Shown here: positions 54,642 through 64,000 of the stretch, piece after piece
How positions within the stretch are numbered: the first letter of the stretch is position 1
How the letters are laid out: the number at the start of each line of letters is the position of its first letter
Assembly: GCF_019798055.1 (NCBI RefSeq)
Contig: NZ_JAHOPH010000002.1
Span: 1-64,000 of the forward strand
DNA length: 64,000 nt
Reading direction: 5' to 3'
DNA from: Salsipaludibacter albus
GTDB taxonomy: Bacteria > Actinomycetota > Nitriliruptoria > Nitriliruptorales > Nitriliruptoraceae
Translations under genes and position numbers: made by a program
Notes under the pieces: model-generated
Told to the model about the DNA's origin: nothing
The model's database searches: none
The model's input: the letters and a program-made list of their open reading frames with translations, nothing else

Positions 54642-55202
54642 ATGGACACCCTGGCACAACGTTCTGGGCTGCCGGTCGTCGTGGCGGTCCTCGTCGTCGC
54701 GGCCACCGCGGTCGTGGCCGTCCGGGTGGCCCGGGACCCACGACATCGCGAGCGCCTCCCGATGGTCCTGCTCCTGGGCAGCGTGGCCGTGGTGCTGGCC
54801 GCCACCGCCCTGCCGCACGGATGGCCGCCCGCACTGGCCAGTGACGGGGACCTCGTTCTGCGCCCGGGAGGCGGCGGGCTGCAAGACCTGCCCGTGTTGT
54901 GGGACGACCCGCGCTCGCTGGCGGCGCTCCTGCTCGTCCTCAACGTCGTCCTCTACGTCCCCGTCGGGGCCTTCGCGCGGCTCGCCCTGCCCGATCATGG
55001 CGCCCGGGCGTTGCTGATCCCGCTTGTGCTGTCCGTGGCCGTCGAGGCCTGGCAGTTCGTCGGGCTTGGGCGGGTGGGCAGCCTGGACGACGTCTTGCTG
55101 AACCTCGCCGGCGCGACGGTCGGCTGGTTCGCCGCCCGCCTGGTCACGGACGCCCGAGGGCGGTCGCACCTCGTGGGTCAGGATGGCCGTCCGACGACGT
55201 GA
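54642..55202 (+). CDS. VanZ-like membrane protein
   Basis: 186 residues, four or five membrane helices: LPVVVAVLVVAATAVVAVRV, LPMVLLLGSVAVVLAATALP, LLLVLNVVLYVPVGAFARLA, LLIPLVLSVAVEAWQFVGLG and SLDDVLLNLAGATVGWFAA. The NVVLYVPVGAFARL and VEAWQ...DDVLLN pattern is that of the VanZ family (PF04892), linked in some bacteria to low-level teicoplanin resistance but of unknown reaction. ATG 54642 has GGGAG about 9 nt upstream; GTG 54636 is an alternative. Confidence 0.8.
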   Translation: MDTLAQRSGLPVVVAVLVVAATAVVAVRVARDPRHRERLPMVLLLGSVAVVLAATALPHGWPPALASDGDLVLRPGGGGLQDLPVLWDDPRSLAALLLVLNVVLYVPVGAFARLALPDHGARALLIPLVLSVAVEAWQFVGLGRVGSLDDVLLNLAGATVGWFAARLVTDARGRSHLVGQDGRPTT

Positions 55203-55336
55203 GGTGAGTCGCGGACCCGCCGGCGACGCGCCTCCCAACGCAGGCGCGGCCACGGCATCGCTGCAGGCGAGCCGTCGGCGCCGCTGCCGCTGCGGGTATC
55301 GTGCGGTCGACCTGATCCCGGCTGCGCGGAGGCGAC

Positions 55337-55489
55337 GTGACGGCCTTGGTGGCCATCCTGGTCGTGGCGGCCGTGGTGGGCGCCGCGATCGGCGCGGCGG
55401 TGACCTGGCCGGTCGGGCTCGTGGTCGCCCTGGTCGTCGCGGTCACCCTGCTGCCGCTGACCCGTCGACGGGGCGATGACGACGCCTGA
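55337..55489 (+). CDS. Tiny two-helix membrane protein
   Basis: 50 residues from GTG 55337 with a GGAGG site 4 nt upstream: ALVAILVVAAVVGAAIGAAV and GLVVALVVAVTLLPL are two membrane helices followed by a charged tail (TRRRGDDDA). The ribosome-binding site, codon bias and similar layout to the 55690 gene support it. No family recognised. Confidence 0.55.
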   Translation: MTALVAILVVAAVVGAAIGAAVTWPVGLVVALVVAVTLLPLTRRRGDDDA

Positions 55490-55689
55490 GGCGCACCTCG
55501 AGTCGGTGGTCTCGTCGCGGGGCGATCGCCATGCCGTCGCCCAGCGTGTCCGCGTTGTCGATCAGGGGGATGTACTCGGTGACGGGAGCCTGCATCACCC
55601 GGCGCGAGTGATGCCCGTCGAGAACGCCGGCGCGGGTACGGTGCCGCCGATCTGCTGCCCCCGCCACCCGCACGACCGGAGGACCGCCC

Positions 55690-55887
55690 ATGGATCGCAC
55701 GTTGCGCGCCGCCGTGGTCGCCGCCCTGATCGGGTTGGTGATCGTCGGAGGCATGGCCTGGTTCCTGGGGCTCCCGGTGGTGACCTCGGTCCTGGCGGGC
55801 GTGGTGGCCGGTGCCCTGTTCGGCGGGTTGATCCTGGCGGCGGCGCACCGGGCCGACGACGGCCGCGACCCGCGCGACCCGCGCTGA
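55690..55887 (+). CDS. Small two-helix membrane protein
   Basis: 65 residues: LRAAVVAALIGLVIVGGMAW and VVTSVLAGVVAGALFGGLIL are two membrane helices, followed by a charged tail (HRADDGRDPRDPR). GGAGG 6 nt before ATG 55690. Same design as the 50-residue protein 200 bp upstream; together they may be a small paralogous pair. Function unknown. Confidence 0.6.
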   Translation: MDRTLRAAVVAALIGLVIVGGMAWFLGLPVVTSVLAGVVAGALFGGLILAAAHRADDGRDPRDPR

Positions 55888-55967
55888 CGGCCGGATCACC
55901 CGGCAGGGGTGATTCGACCACGAGGGACATCTCGTAGCGTCCCTTCCAGTCGGAGTGGAGGACGGGC

Positions 55968-56984
55968 ATGGCACAGCTGGGCGCCGATGTCGACCAGCTC
56001 GAGGCGTTGGCCCGGGCGATGTCGTCGCGGGCCGACCAGTGCCGCACCCAGGTCAGCCAGGTGGACGGCGCGGTCCGCTCGGCCTGGTGGCGGGGACCCC
56101 ACGCCGACGAGTTCCGACGATGGTGGTCCGGCCAAGGACGCCAGCAGGTCCTGGTCGCCGCCGACCTCCTGCGGGCGCAGTCCGAGCACCTGGTCTCGCA
56201 GGCCGGCCAGCAGCGCCAGGCCTCGGACTCGCTGGCGGGAGGCGGTGGCACGGGTGGTGCTCCGGGACCCGGCCCGGCGGGCAGCGAGCCGGGATCGACC
56301 GGGTGGCCGGGCGAGGTCGTCGGGCAGTTCTTCGGTGCCGAGTTCTTCAACATCTTCGGGTTCGGCGACCACTTCCCGCTCGTCCCCCTGGCCCTCGCGT
56401 TCGGGAAGATGACCCGCATGGCCCGCGGGATCCCGCCGATCTTCCAGACCGGCATGGTGGGCCGCCACCTGCTGCCCCTGCTCGGCACGGCCCCGGGCGT
56501 GCTCGGCACGGCGGCGACGTGGCTGGACGGCCCCGCCGGCCGGCTGCTGACCACCCGTGTCGGGATCGTGGGAGGCGTGGTCGGCACCGGCGCCGGGATC
56601 GTGGACCTGTACCAGCAGGGCAACCCGATCGACGCCTTCGAGCGCGAGGGAGCCGGCTACGTCGCCGACGTCGCCTCGACCGCCTTCAGTGCCTCGACGA
56701 CGGCCTTCCTGGTCGCCCCCAACCCGGTGACCGGGGCCATCGCCGTCGGCACCGGCCTGGTGTGGGCGGGCGCCGAGGTCGTCGACCACTGGGACGAGAT
56801 CACCGACTTCGCCTCGGACGCGTGGGACGCGGGCACCGACATCGCGTCCGACGTCGTGGACTGGGGGTCCGACGTCGCGTCCGACGCCTGGGACGCCGGG
56901 ACGGACCTGGTCGGGGACGTCGGCGGCGGCCTGGCCGATGCCGGCGGGGCTATCGTCGGCGGCCTCGGTGGCCTGTTCGACTGA
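55968..56984 (+). CDS. WXG100-domain protein with long C-terminal region (module A)
   Basis: 338 residues. Residues 1-95 are a WXG100 helical hairpin (LGADVDQLEALARAMSSRAD, Trp41-Arg-Gly43 at the turn, EHLVSQAGQQRQASDSL). A Gly/Pro linker (80-110) leads to a hydrophobic, Gly/Ala-rich region (about 115-260, VGIVGGVVGTGAGIVDLY, TGAIAVGTGLVWAGAEVVDH) and repeated WDAGTDIASD-type segments at the C-terminus. Such proteins are substrates of type VII-like secretion systems. GGAGG before ATG. Followed by two genes in the same direction, the second starting 60 bp later. Confidence 0.8.
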   Translation: MAQLGADVDQLEALARAMSSRADQCRTQVSQVDGAVRSAWWRGPHADEFRRWWSGQGRQQVLVAADLLRAQSEHLVSQAGQQRQASDSLAGGGGTGGAPGPGPAGSEPGSTGWPGEVVGQFFGAEFFNIFGFGDHFPLVPLALAFGKMTRMARGIPPIFQTGMVGRHLLPLLGTAPGVLGTAATWLDGPAGRLLTTRVGIVGGVVGTGAGIVDLYQQGNPIDAFEREGAGYVADVASTAFSASTTAFLVAPNPVTGAIAVGTGLVWAGAEVVDHWDEITDFASDAWDAGTDIASDVVDWGSDVASDAWDAGTDLVGDVGGGLADAGGAIVGGLGGLFD

Positions 56985-57044
56985 CCCCGCCCCCCGAGCC
57001 CCGGGCCCCGGACACGCCGGGACCCCCGAAGGACAGGACCCACG

Positions 57045-57782
57045 GTGATCACCCTGGAGCGTGGCGACGCGCGCCTGACCGTGCCGAACGAGCGACTGGT
57101 CGACCTGGCCCAGTTGGCGACCGGCACCGCGTCGGCCGTCCCCGAGGACCTGGTCGACGCCGGCCTGGTGGACCCCGACGGCACCGTCGAGCCCCTCGTC
57201 GCGGCCATGGCGACGCTGGCAGTCGCCCCGGTCCGCGCCACCGTGGTCGAGCGCTTCGACGGCACGGTGATGAAGCCGCTGTTCGTCGCCTGGGGCGCCG
57301 GTGGGCGGGCGACCCTGTCGGAGCCGGACGCGCAGGGCAACGTCGTCGTCACCGCGACCCAGCTGCGGCTCGTGCCCGCACTGCTCCTGCAGTGGACCAA
57401 CCTGCAGGCTCGCGCCGAGCCCGAGGGCCGTAGCCCGCTCACCACCACCGCCCACGACCTCGACGCGTTGCTGCGACCCGGTGACGGCCGTCCGGTGCCC
57501 GCGGCGCTGGACCGGCTGGCCGACGCCTGGCGCCTGGCCTGGCGCGCCACGGGCAGCTGGGGTGAGCACGACGCCGACACGGTCGTGACGGTCGTCGACA
57601 CCGGCACCGACGGCGTGTGGGTGGTCGACCACCCGCCTCGGTCGGGCGACGAGGACGTCCCGGTCACCCTCGAGCCGGTGACCGTCGCCCGGGCCACCGA
57701 GTTGCTCGGCGACGTCGTGACGGGACGTCGTGCAGATCCGCCGCCACGGTCCGACACGGCAGCCCGGGAGGACGACCGATGA
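57045..57782 (+). CDS. EspG-like type VII secretion-associated protein (module A)
   Basis: 245 residues. ELVDLAQLATGTASAVPEDLV-type lengths and the segments LVDPDGTVEPLVAAMATLAV, LRLVPALLLQWTNLQAR and AWRATGSWGEH resemble the EspG family of ESX chaperones, which bind WXG/PE-PPE substrates in the cytoplasm; the match is by pattern only. GTG 57045 follows the WXG100 gene by 60 bp, and the next gene overlaps by 4 bp (ATGA). Its paralogue position in module B is taken by 63249-63860. Role as a chaperone for the WXG100 partner is inferred. Confidence 0.5.
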   Translation: MITLERGDARLTVPNERLVDLAQLATGTASAVPEDLVDAGLVDPDGTVEPLVAAMATLAVAPVRATVVERFDGTVMKPLFVAWGAGGRATLSEPDAQGNVVVTATQLRLVPALLLQWTNLQARAEPEGRSPLTTTAHDLDALLRPGDGRPVPAALDRLADAWRLAWRATGSWGEHDADTVVTVVDTGTDGVWVVDHPPRSGDEDVPVTLEPVTVARATELLGDVVTGRRADPPPRSDTAAREDDR

Positions 57783-58303
57783 CCGGAGACGTCCCCATCG
57801 GCGAGGTCGTGACGCTGTACCGACGTGCTCCGTGGGGTCCGCTGGAGCTGGAGGTGGCCGACGACCGGGTCCGGGCCCGGGTCGCGGACTCGCCGCTGGT
57901 CGAGATCGTCTGCCCCTCCGGGCATGCCCACGCCGATCGTCCGCTGCTCGACCTCCTGCAGCAGGGGGTGGCGGTCAGCTTCGACGGGGACCCCACGTTG
58001 ACGCTGGTCCAGCCCCGACGCGGGCTGGCCCGTCGGCGTGACCGGGTGATCGAGGTGCACGGTCCGGCCGAGGTCGTCCCGGCGCGGACGGTGCTGCGCG
58101 CTCGCCGGTACTTCTCCATGGGCATGGAGGTGGCCGGCGACCCGACCCGTCCGCTCGTGACCCCGCCGTTCGACCTGTTCGACGCCCCGTACCTCGGCGG
58201 GTTCACGATCGGGACGCCGACGGTCGACCCGGTCGTGGGGCCGGGCCTGCTGGCGACCTGGGGTGCCGCGTCCTGGCACCTTCTGCGTGCCGTCCAGCGC
58301 TGA
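57779..58303 (+). CDS. Hypothetical protein of module A
   Basis: 174 residues, soluble, no signal peptide. Alternating hydrophobic strands (LELEVADDRVRARVADSPLV, PTLTLVQPRRGLARRRDRVI, ARTVLRARRYFSMGMEVAGD) suggest a beta-rich fold. A TPPFDLFDAPYLGGFTIG segment near the C-terminus looks like a binding loop. I recognise no family. ATG 57779 overlaps the EspG-like gene by 4 bp, so it acts in the same module. Confidence 0.55.
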   Translation: MTGDVPIGEVVTLYRRAPWGPLELEVADDRVRARVADSPLVEIVCPSGHAHADRPLLDLLQQGVAVSFDGDPTLTLVQPRRGLARRRDRVIEVHGPAEVVPARTVLRARRYFSMGMEVAGDPTRPLVTPPFDLFDAPYLGGFTIGTPTVDPVVGPGLLATWGAASWHLLRAVQR

Positions 58304-58347
58304 GCCGGGGTCGTCGCCGCGTCGGTGATCGCAGACCCCCGTTCGAG

Positions 58348-58353
58348 TACACT
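58348..58353 (+). promoter_or_regulatory. Possible gyrA promoter -10 box
   Basis: TACACT lies 220 bp before the gyrA start in the 264-bp gap. No convincing -35 box. A weak stem, GCGTTT (58383-58388) with AAACGC (58399-58404), follows and could be in the leader. Confidence 0.3.
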
Positions 58354-58567
58354 GGGGGACAGGCGCAGCCGTGGCGTGGATGGCGTTTTCGACGTGTGAA
58401 ACGCGTGTTCGTGAGGATCTCGCTCGTCCCCTCCCCGGCCCCCGCCGTCGGACGCGACGCATCGCGCACGCAGCACCGACCCGATCGCGACGATGCACCC
58501 GACGACGGTGCCCCGATCCACCTCCGTGGGCCGCCTCCCCGACTGACCGACGACGACTGGACGACGC

Positions 58568-61339
<2,772 letters not shown>

Positions 61340-61346
61340 CCCCCGG

Positions 61347-61383
61347 CCGGCCCGGGGCCACCCCTGCGGTGACCCCGGGCCGG
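61347..61383. terminator. Probable bidirectional terminator between gyrA and a convergent gene
   Basis: CCGGCCCGGGG (61347-61357) and CCCCGGGCCGG (61373-61383) form an 11-bp perfect stem with a 15-nt loop, 7 bp after the gyrA stop and 16 bp before the convergent stop at 61400. Confidence 0.7.
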
Positions 61384-61399
61384 TCGGCGACCGCCCCGC

Positions 61400-62008
61400 T
61401 CAGCGCCTCATGCGGGTGATGGCCAGCCCCTGGAACTCGGCCGGGTCGCCGACCAGCACGCCATCGTCGATCGCGAAGTCGGCCCAGGTGCGCACCTTCC
61501 ACGTGGTCCCGTCCGGGCTCGTGGCCATGCCGTTGACCCCGTTGGCGTGCTCCTGGTACCCGTCGGGGTGGACCGTGATGCGCTCGGAGAAGTTTGCGCT
61601 CCCGGTAGCGAACGGTGGGACCGGCGTCGTCGCCGGGTCGCCGTCGAAGAGCGCCGTGCAGGTCGCGTCGATGAACTCCGGGGCGCCCAGCGGGGACCGG
61701 TACAGGAAGATCGGCATGTCGCCCGAGTTCACCTTGAGGTCGACGCTGCCGTCCTGTCGGTCGAACACCCGTGCCAGCACGATCGGCTCGGCCGCCCCGG
61801 TGCAGATGTTGGTGACCTCCGCGCCGGTGAACAGCAGGACATCGACGTCGAAGTTGCCGTAGAAGCGCCCTGCCAGGTGGTCCTCGGCGGTGTGGCCCTG
61901 CGGCGTGGCGCTGGCCGTCGTCACCGTTCCGGCCAGCAGCAGCGTGGCAGCGAGCACGGCGACCAGCGCGCGGCCGGTCGTCGTGGAACGAGTCGTGGAT
62001 GGTGTCAT
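61400..62008 (-). CDS. Secreted hypothetical protein
   Basis: 202 residues from ATG 62008. Signal peptide GRALVAVLAATLLLAGTVTTA with cleavage after ASA; mature part includes FYGNFDVDVLLFTGAEVTNI, two cysteines (NICTGAAEP, DATCTALFDG) that could form a disulfide, VRTWADFAIDDG and a C-terminal GLAITRMRR. Beta-rich in appearance. I recognise no family. Convergent with gyrA. Confidence 0.7.
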   Translation of the reverse strand: MTPSTTRSTTTGRALVAVLAATLLLAGTVTTASATPQGHTAEDHLAGRFYGNFDVDVLLFTGAEVTNICTGAAEPIVLARVFDRQDGSVDLKVNSGDMPIFLYRSPLGAPEFIDATCTALFDGDPATTPVPPFATGSANFSERITVHPDGYQEHANGVNGMATSPDGTTWKVRTWADFAIDDGVLVGDPAEFQGLAITRMRR

Positions 62009-62215
62009 CGTGGGTTCCCCCGTCGTCGTGGACGTCACCACCACACCATCCTCGACCGGTGCAAGACCAGCGCAAGAAGGACCCCGGGCGACCCGTGGGC
62101 GGCGCCGGCGACGACCGTCCATCCCCCGGCAGGGGTGATGGTCCGGCCCGGTCGATGCGCCATACTTGCTCCAGGTGGCCGCGGACCGTGCTGGCCGGGC
62201 CGATCAGGAGGAAGC

Positions 62216-62821
62216 GTGGGCGACGTGCTCGGCGCCGATCCCGACCAGCTCGAGACGCTGGCCGGGCGGTTCGAACGGCGCGCGTCCGAGCTGGCGGGCA
62301 GCCGGTCCTCGCTGACCGCGATGCTGTCCCGGGTGCCGTGGGTCGGGGCGGACGCCGACCGGTTCCGGACCACCTGGCGTCGCGAGCAGTCCCGCCACCT
62401 CGACCTCGTGGTCGACGACCTGCGGTCGATGGCCGCCGACCTGCGTCGCGAGGCCGCCGACCAGCGGTCGACGTCCGGCGGCATGCAGGGTTCCGGCTCG
62501 GCCGGCGGCGTTCCGGCCGGGGTCGCCGGCACCGACCCGGGCGGGGGACTGGCCGACCACGGCGGGGCACCCGACGAGGTCGCCCGTCGTGGCGTCACGG
62601 CGATCGCCCCCACCAGCAGTGCGGTGCGTCGGGTCCTGGCCGGATCCTCCGGGCCACGCCTCGACGAGCTCACCACCGGTGGCGCCGTGCCGGTCGCGGG
62701 CGGACCCGTGACCGTGCCCGACGTGGCACCGGCCGACGCCGACGCGCGCTCGACCGGCCTGCCCGCCCCCGTCCGTGAGCCGGCCACGGTGCGGACGCAC
62801 CTGGATCGGTGGTGGACATGA
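62216..62821 (+). CDS. WXG100-domain protein (module B)
   Basis: 201 residues. LGADPDQLETLAGRFERRAS, Trp42-Val-Gly44 (PWVGADADRFRTTW) and RHLDLVVDDLRSMAADLRRE form a WXG100 hairpin, closely similar at the N-terminus to the 55968 protein (LGADVDQLEALARAM). The C-terminal 110 residues are Gly/Pro/Ala-rich without a recognised toxin domain. AGGAGG lies 4 nt before GTG 62216. First gene of a three-gene module with ATGA and 1-nt overlaps. Confidence 0.8.
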   Translation: MGDVLGADPDQLETLAGRFERRASELAGSRSSLTAMLSRVPWVGADADRFRTTWRREQSRHLDLVVDDLRSMAADLRREAADQRSTSGGMQGSGSAGGVPAGVAGTDPGGGLADHGGAPDEVARRGVTAIAPTSSAVRRVLAGSSGPRLDELTTGGAVPVAGGPVTVPDVAPADADARSTGLPAPVREPATVRTHLDRWWT

Positions 62822-63249
62822 GGACCGTCACGCTGGCCAGCAGTGGCGGGGTCGAGCTCGCCCTGCCGGGGGACTGGCGGCTGGCCGAGACCGGGCCCGA
62901 GGCCGCCGCCTTCGGCTCGTCGGACCCCGACGGGCCGGTCCTGGTACTGCGCGAGGCGCCGGTCCGGCTGACCGTGGAGGCGTGGTGGGACGCGGCTCGC
63001 AGTGCCCCGGGCGCGGTCCTGGTCGACGTGGACGAACGAGGCGACGGGTTCGTGGCGCGCCATGCATGGCTGGACGAGGACCGGTCCACGACGACCTGCA
63101 CCCGGGTCGTCGGGGCGCCCGGCCGCAGCCTGGTCGCGGCCGTGACCGTCCCGACCGCCGTCCTGCCCGAGCGACACGACGACCTGCTGGCCCTGCTCGA
63201 CGGCGTCCAAGTCACCGGCGTGCCGAGCGGGTCGCTGGAGGACGGCTGA
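62818..63249 (+). CDS. Small Mog1/PsbP-like protein of module B
   Basis: 143 residues. VELALPGDWRLAETGPEAAA and the series of strands to the C-terminal helix DDLLALLDGVQVTG are reminiscent of the Mog1/PsbP/LpqN alpha-beta sandwich that recurs near type VII systems; this is a fold-level impression. No signal peptide. ATG 62818 overlaps the WXG100 stop (ATGA), and the next gene starts within its stop. Confidence 0.5.
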   Translation: MRTVTLASSGGVELALPGDWRLAETGPEAAAFGSSDPDGPVLVLREAPVRLTVEAWWDAARSAPGAVLVDVDERGDGFVARHAWLDEDRSTTTCTRVVGAPGRSLVAAVTVPTAVLPERHDDLLALLDGVQVTGVPSGSLEDG

Positions 63250-63860
63250 TGGCCACCGCCGTGCAGCTGTCGCGTGACGCCCTGGACCAGGCACGACGCG
63301 GGTCACCCGACCGGCTCGCCGACGAGCTGGCCGAGCTGGTCGGCGCGGACGAGCTGGTCGGTGCGCTGGCCGGCACGCGAGTCGTCGCGCGGTGCCTGCT
63401 GGCCGCGCCGGACGGGCTGACCCGCCTCGACCTGCACGCGGGCGACGGGGTCGCCCTGCTGCTGGACGGGGACGGGGGCGACCCGGCGCGGACTGGCGAC
63501 GGCCTGGTGTCGTCCCACCTCGACGCGTTGGTCCACCTGGTGGTCGAGTCGGTGGGCCTCCAGTGGCGTCCCGTGCCGGCGTCCCCGCCCTTCACGGTCG
63601 ACGATCCGACCGACGTCCCGACGGCGGTGCTCGACTACCCCGGCTCCGCCCTCGCCACGCACCTGCCTCCCAGCGTCGACCCCGCACGACTGCGCTGGTG
63701 GTCGTTGCAGTTCCCCGGTCCGTCCGGGGCCGTCGAGGCGGAGGTGACCGTGCTCGACGCCGACCGTGCCGGCCTGTTCCACCAGGACGGGACCCGGCTC
63801 GAGCCGACGACGTCGGCGCTGGCGTGGGACCGATTGTGGGCCGGCCTCAGCCGGGGCTGA
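63249..63860 (+). CDS. Hypothetical protein of module B (EspG-like position)
   Basis: 203 residues, soluble. VQLSRDALDQARRGSPDRLA, GVALLLDGDGGDPARTGDGL and LHLPPSVDP-type segments, then LRWWSLQFPGPSGAVEAEVT. It has no assigned family; its order after a WXG100 and a small alpha/beta protein parallels module A, where an EspG-like and a beta-rich protein follow the WXG100 gene. ATG 63249 overlaps the upstream stop by 1 nt. The 3' end overlaps a convergent gene by 14 bp. Confidence 0.55.
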   Translation: MATAVQLSRDALDQARRGSPDRLADELAELVGADELVGALAGTRVVARCLLAAPDGLTRLDLHAGDGVALLLDGDGGDPARTGDGLVSSHLDALVHLVVESVGLQWRPVPASPPFTVDDPTDVPTAVLDYPGSALATHLPPSVDPARLRWWSLQFPGPSGAVEAEVTVLDADRAGLFHQDGTRLEPTTSALAWDRLWAGLSRG

Positions 63861-64000
63861 CCTCGCGACGGTGCACGCGTGCCTCCCACGGGCGCAGCGC
63901 GGCGGGGTCGTCGGGCGGGTCGCCGGACACGTTGCCCAGCAGCACCTCCGTGCCGGCCCAGTCGCCCGCGGCCTCGCCCAGGTCCACCGTCCGGTCGGCG
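63847..64000 (-). CDS. Probable GH13 alpha-glucosidase, C-terminal end only
   Basis: The last 51 codons read on the minus strand to TGA 63847: RTVDLGEAAGDWAGTEVLLG followed by LRPWEARVHRREVSPG. The hydrophobic strand pair and the LxPWEARV closing motif are characteristic of the C-terminal beta domain of GH13 oligo-1,6-glucosidase/alpha-glucosidases. The catalytic domain would lie beyond the right edge, so identity is provisional. Confidence 0.6.
   Translation of the reverse strand, partial: ADRTVDLGEAAGDWAGTEVLLGNVSGDPPDDPAALRPWEARVHRREVSPG

Noticed and set aside
58383-58404. GTTTTC...GAAAC stem before gyrA as a fourth parS site
   Set aside because: The arms contain insertions and the CACGTG core is absent.

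Overview
The window is a high-GC, GTG-start-rich stretch of an actinobacterial chromosome centred on the replication origin. This is shown by the order rpmH-dnaA-dnaN-recF-dciA to the right, rnpA-yidD-yidC-jag-rsmG-parA-parB to the left, DnaA boxes flanking dnaA, and three parS palindromes between jag and rsmG. The gene order left of parAB (tRNA CCA transferase, anti-sigma, ECF sigma, kinase, Nudix, trxB, trxA, cwlM, GNAT) closely follows the Mycobacterium sigM-trxBC-cwlM-parB locus, but the MurJ (MviN) flippase gene expected there is absent. Together these suggest a deep-branching actinobacterium (Nitriliruptoria-like is a guess, not shown by the sequence).

Layout. 1-8168: an IclR-type regulator divergent from a histidine utilisation operon (hutH, hutU, a PhyH dioxygenase, a peptide-deformylase-like gene, hutF, hutI). 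HutF should make N-formylglutamate, yet no hutG is present; the deformylase-like gene sits where hutG would be expected. 8260-17333: a PPOX protein, an unrecognised membrane protein, CCA transferase, gamma-glutamyltransferase, then the kinase/ECF sigma/anti-sigma operon and a Nudix hydrolase. 17531-27167: dtd, a type II NADH dehydrogenase behind a near-perfect Rex operator, thioredoxin reductase, thioredoxin, a CwlM-like amidase that has lost zinc ligands, a GNAT protein, an aminotransferase/D-Ala-D-Ala-ligase-like/HAD operon and rpiA. 27170-32661: the parB-parA-rsmG and jag-yidC-yidD-rnpA-rpmH leftward block. 33067-38407: oriC, dnaA, dnaN, recF, dciA.

38397-50770 is a 13 kb block separating dciA from gyrB, which are usually adjacent in actinobacteria: a molybdate transport operon with its own Mop-domain regulator, an Fpg/Nei glycosylase, dehydrogenases, a secreted proline-rich repeat protein, an aldehyde dehydrogenase, bioY, and a three-gene operon (M20 hydrolase, GNAT, N-succinylamino-acid racemase) that matches the known D- to L-amino acid conversion pathway.

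51241-64000: gyrB and gyrA are separated by a thioesterase, a decayed alpha/beta hydrolase, a VanZ-like gene, tiny membrane proteins and a three-gene WXG100 module; a second, paralogous WXG100 module follows gyrA. Neither module has a type VII secretion ATPase in the window. The window ends in the C-terminal part of a probable GH13 glycosidase.

Across the window many promoters look like TAnnnT boxes 6-8 nt before the start codon (leaderless mRNAs), and operons are tightly packed with ATGA/GTGA overlaps.
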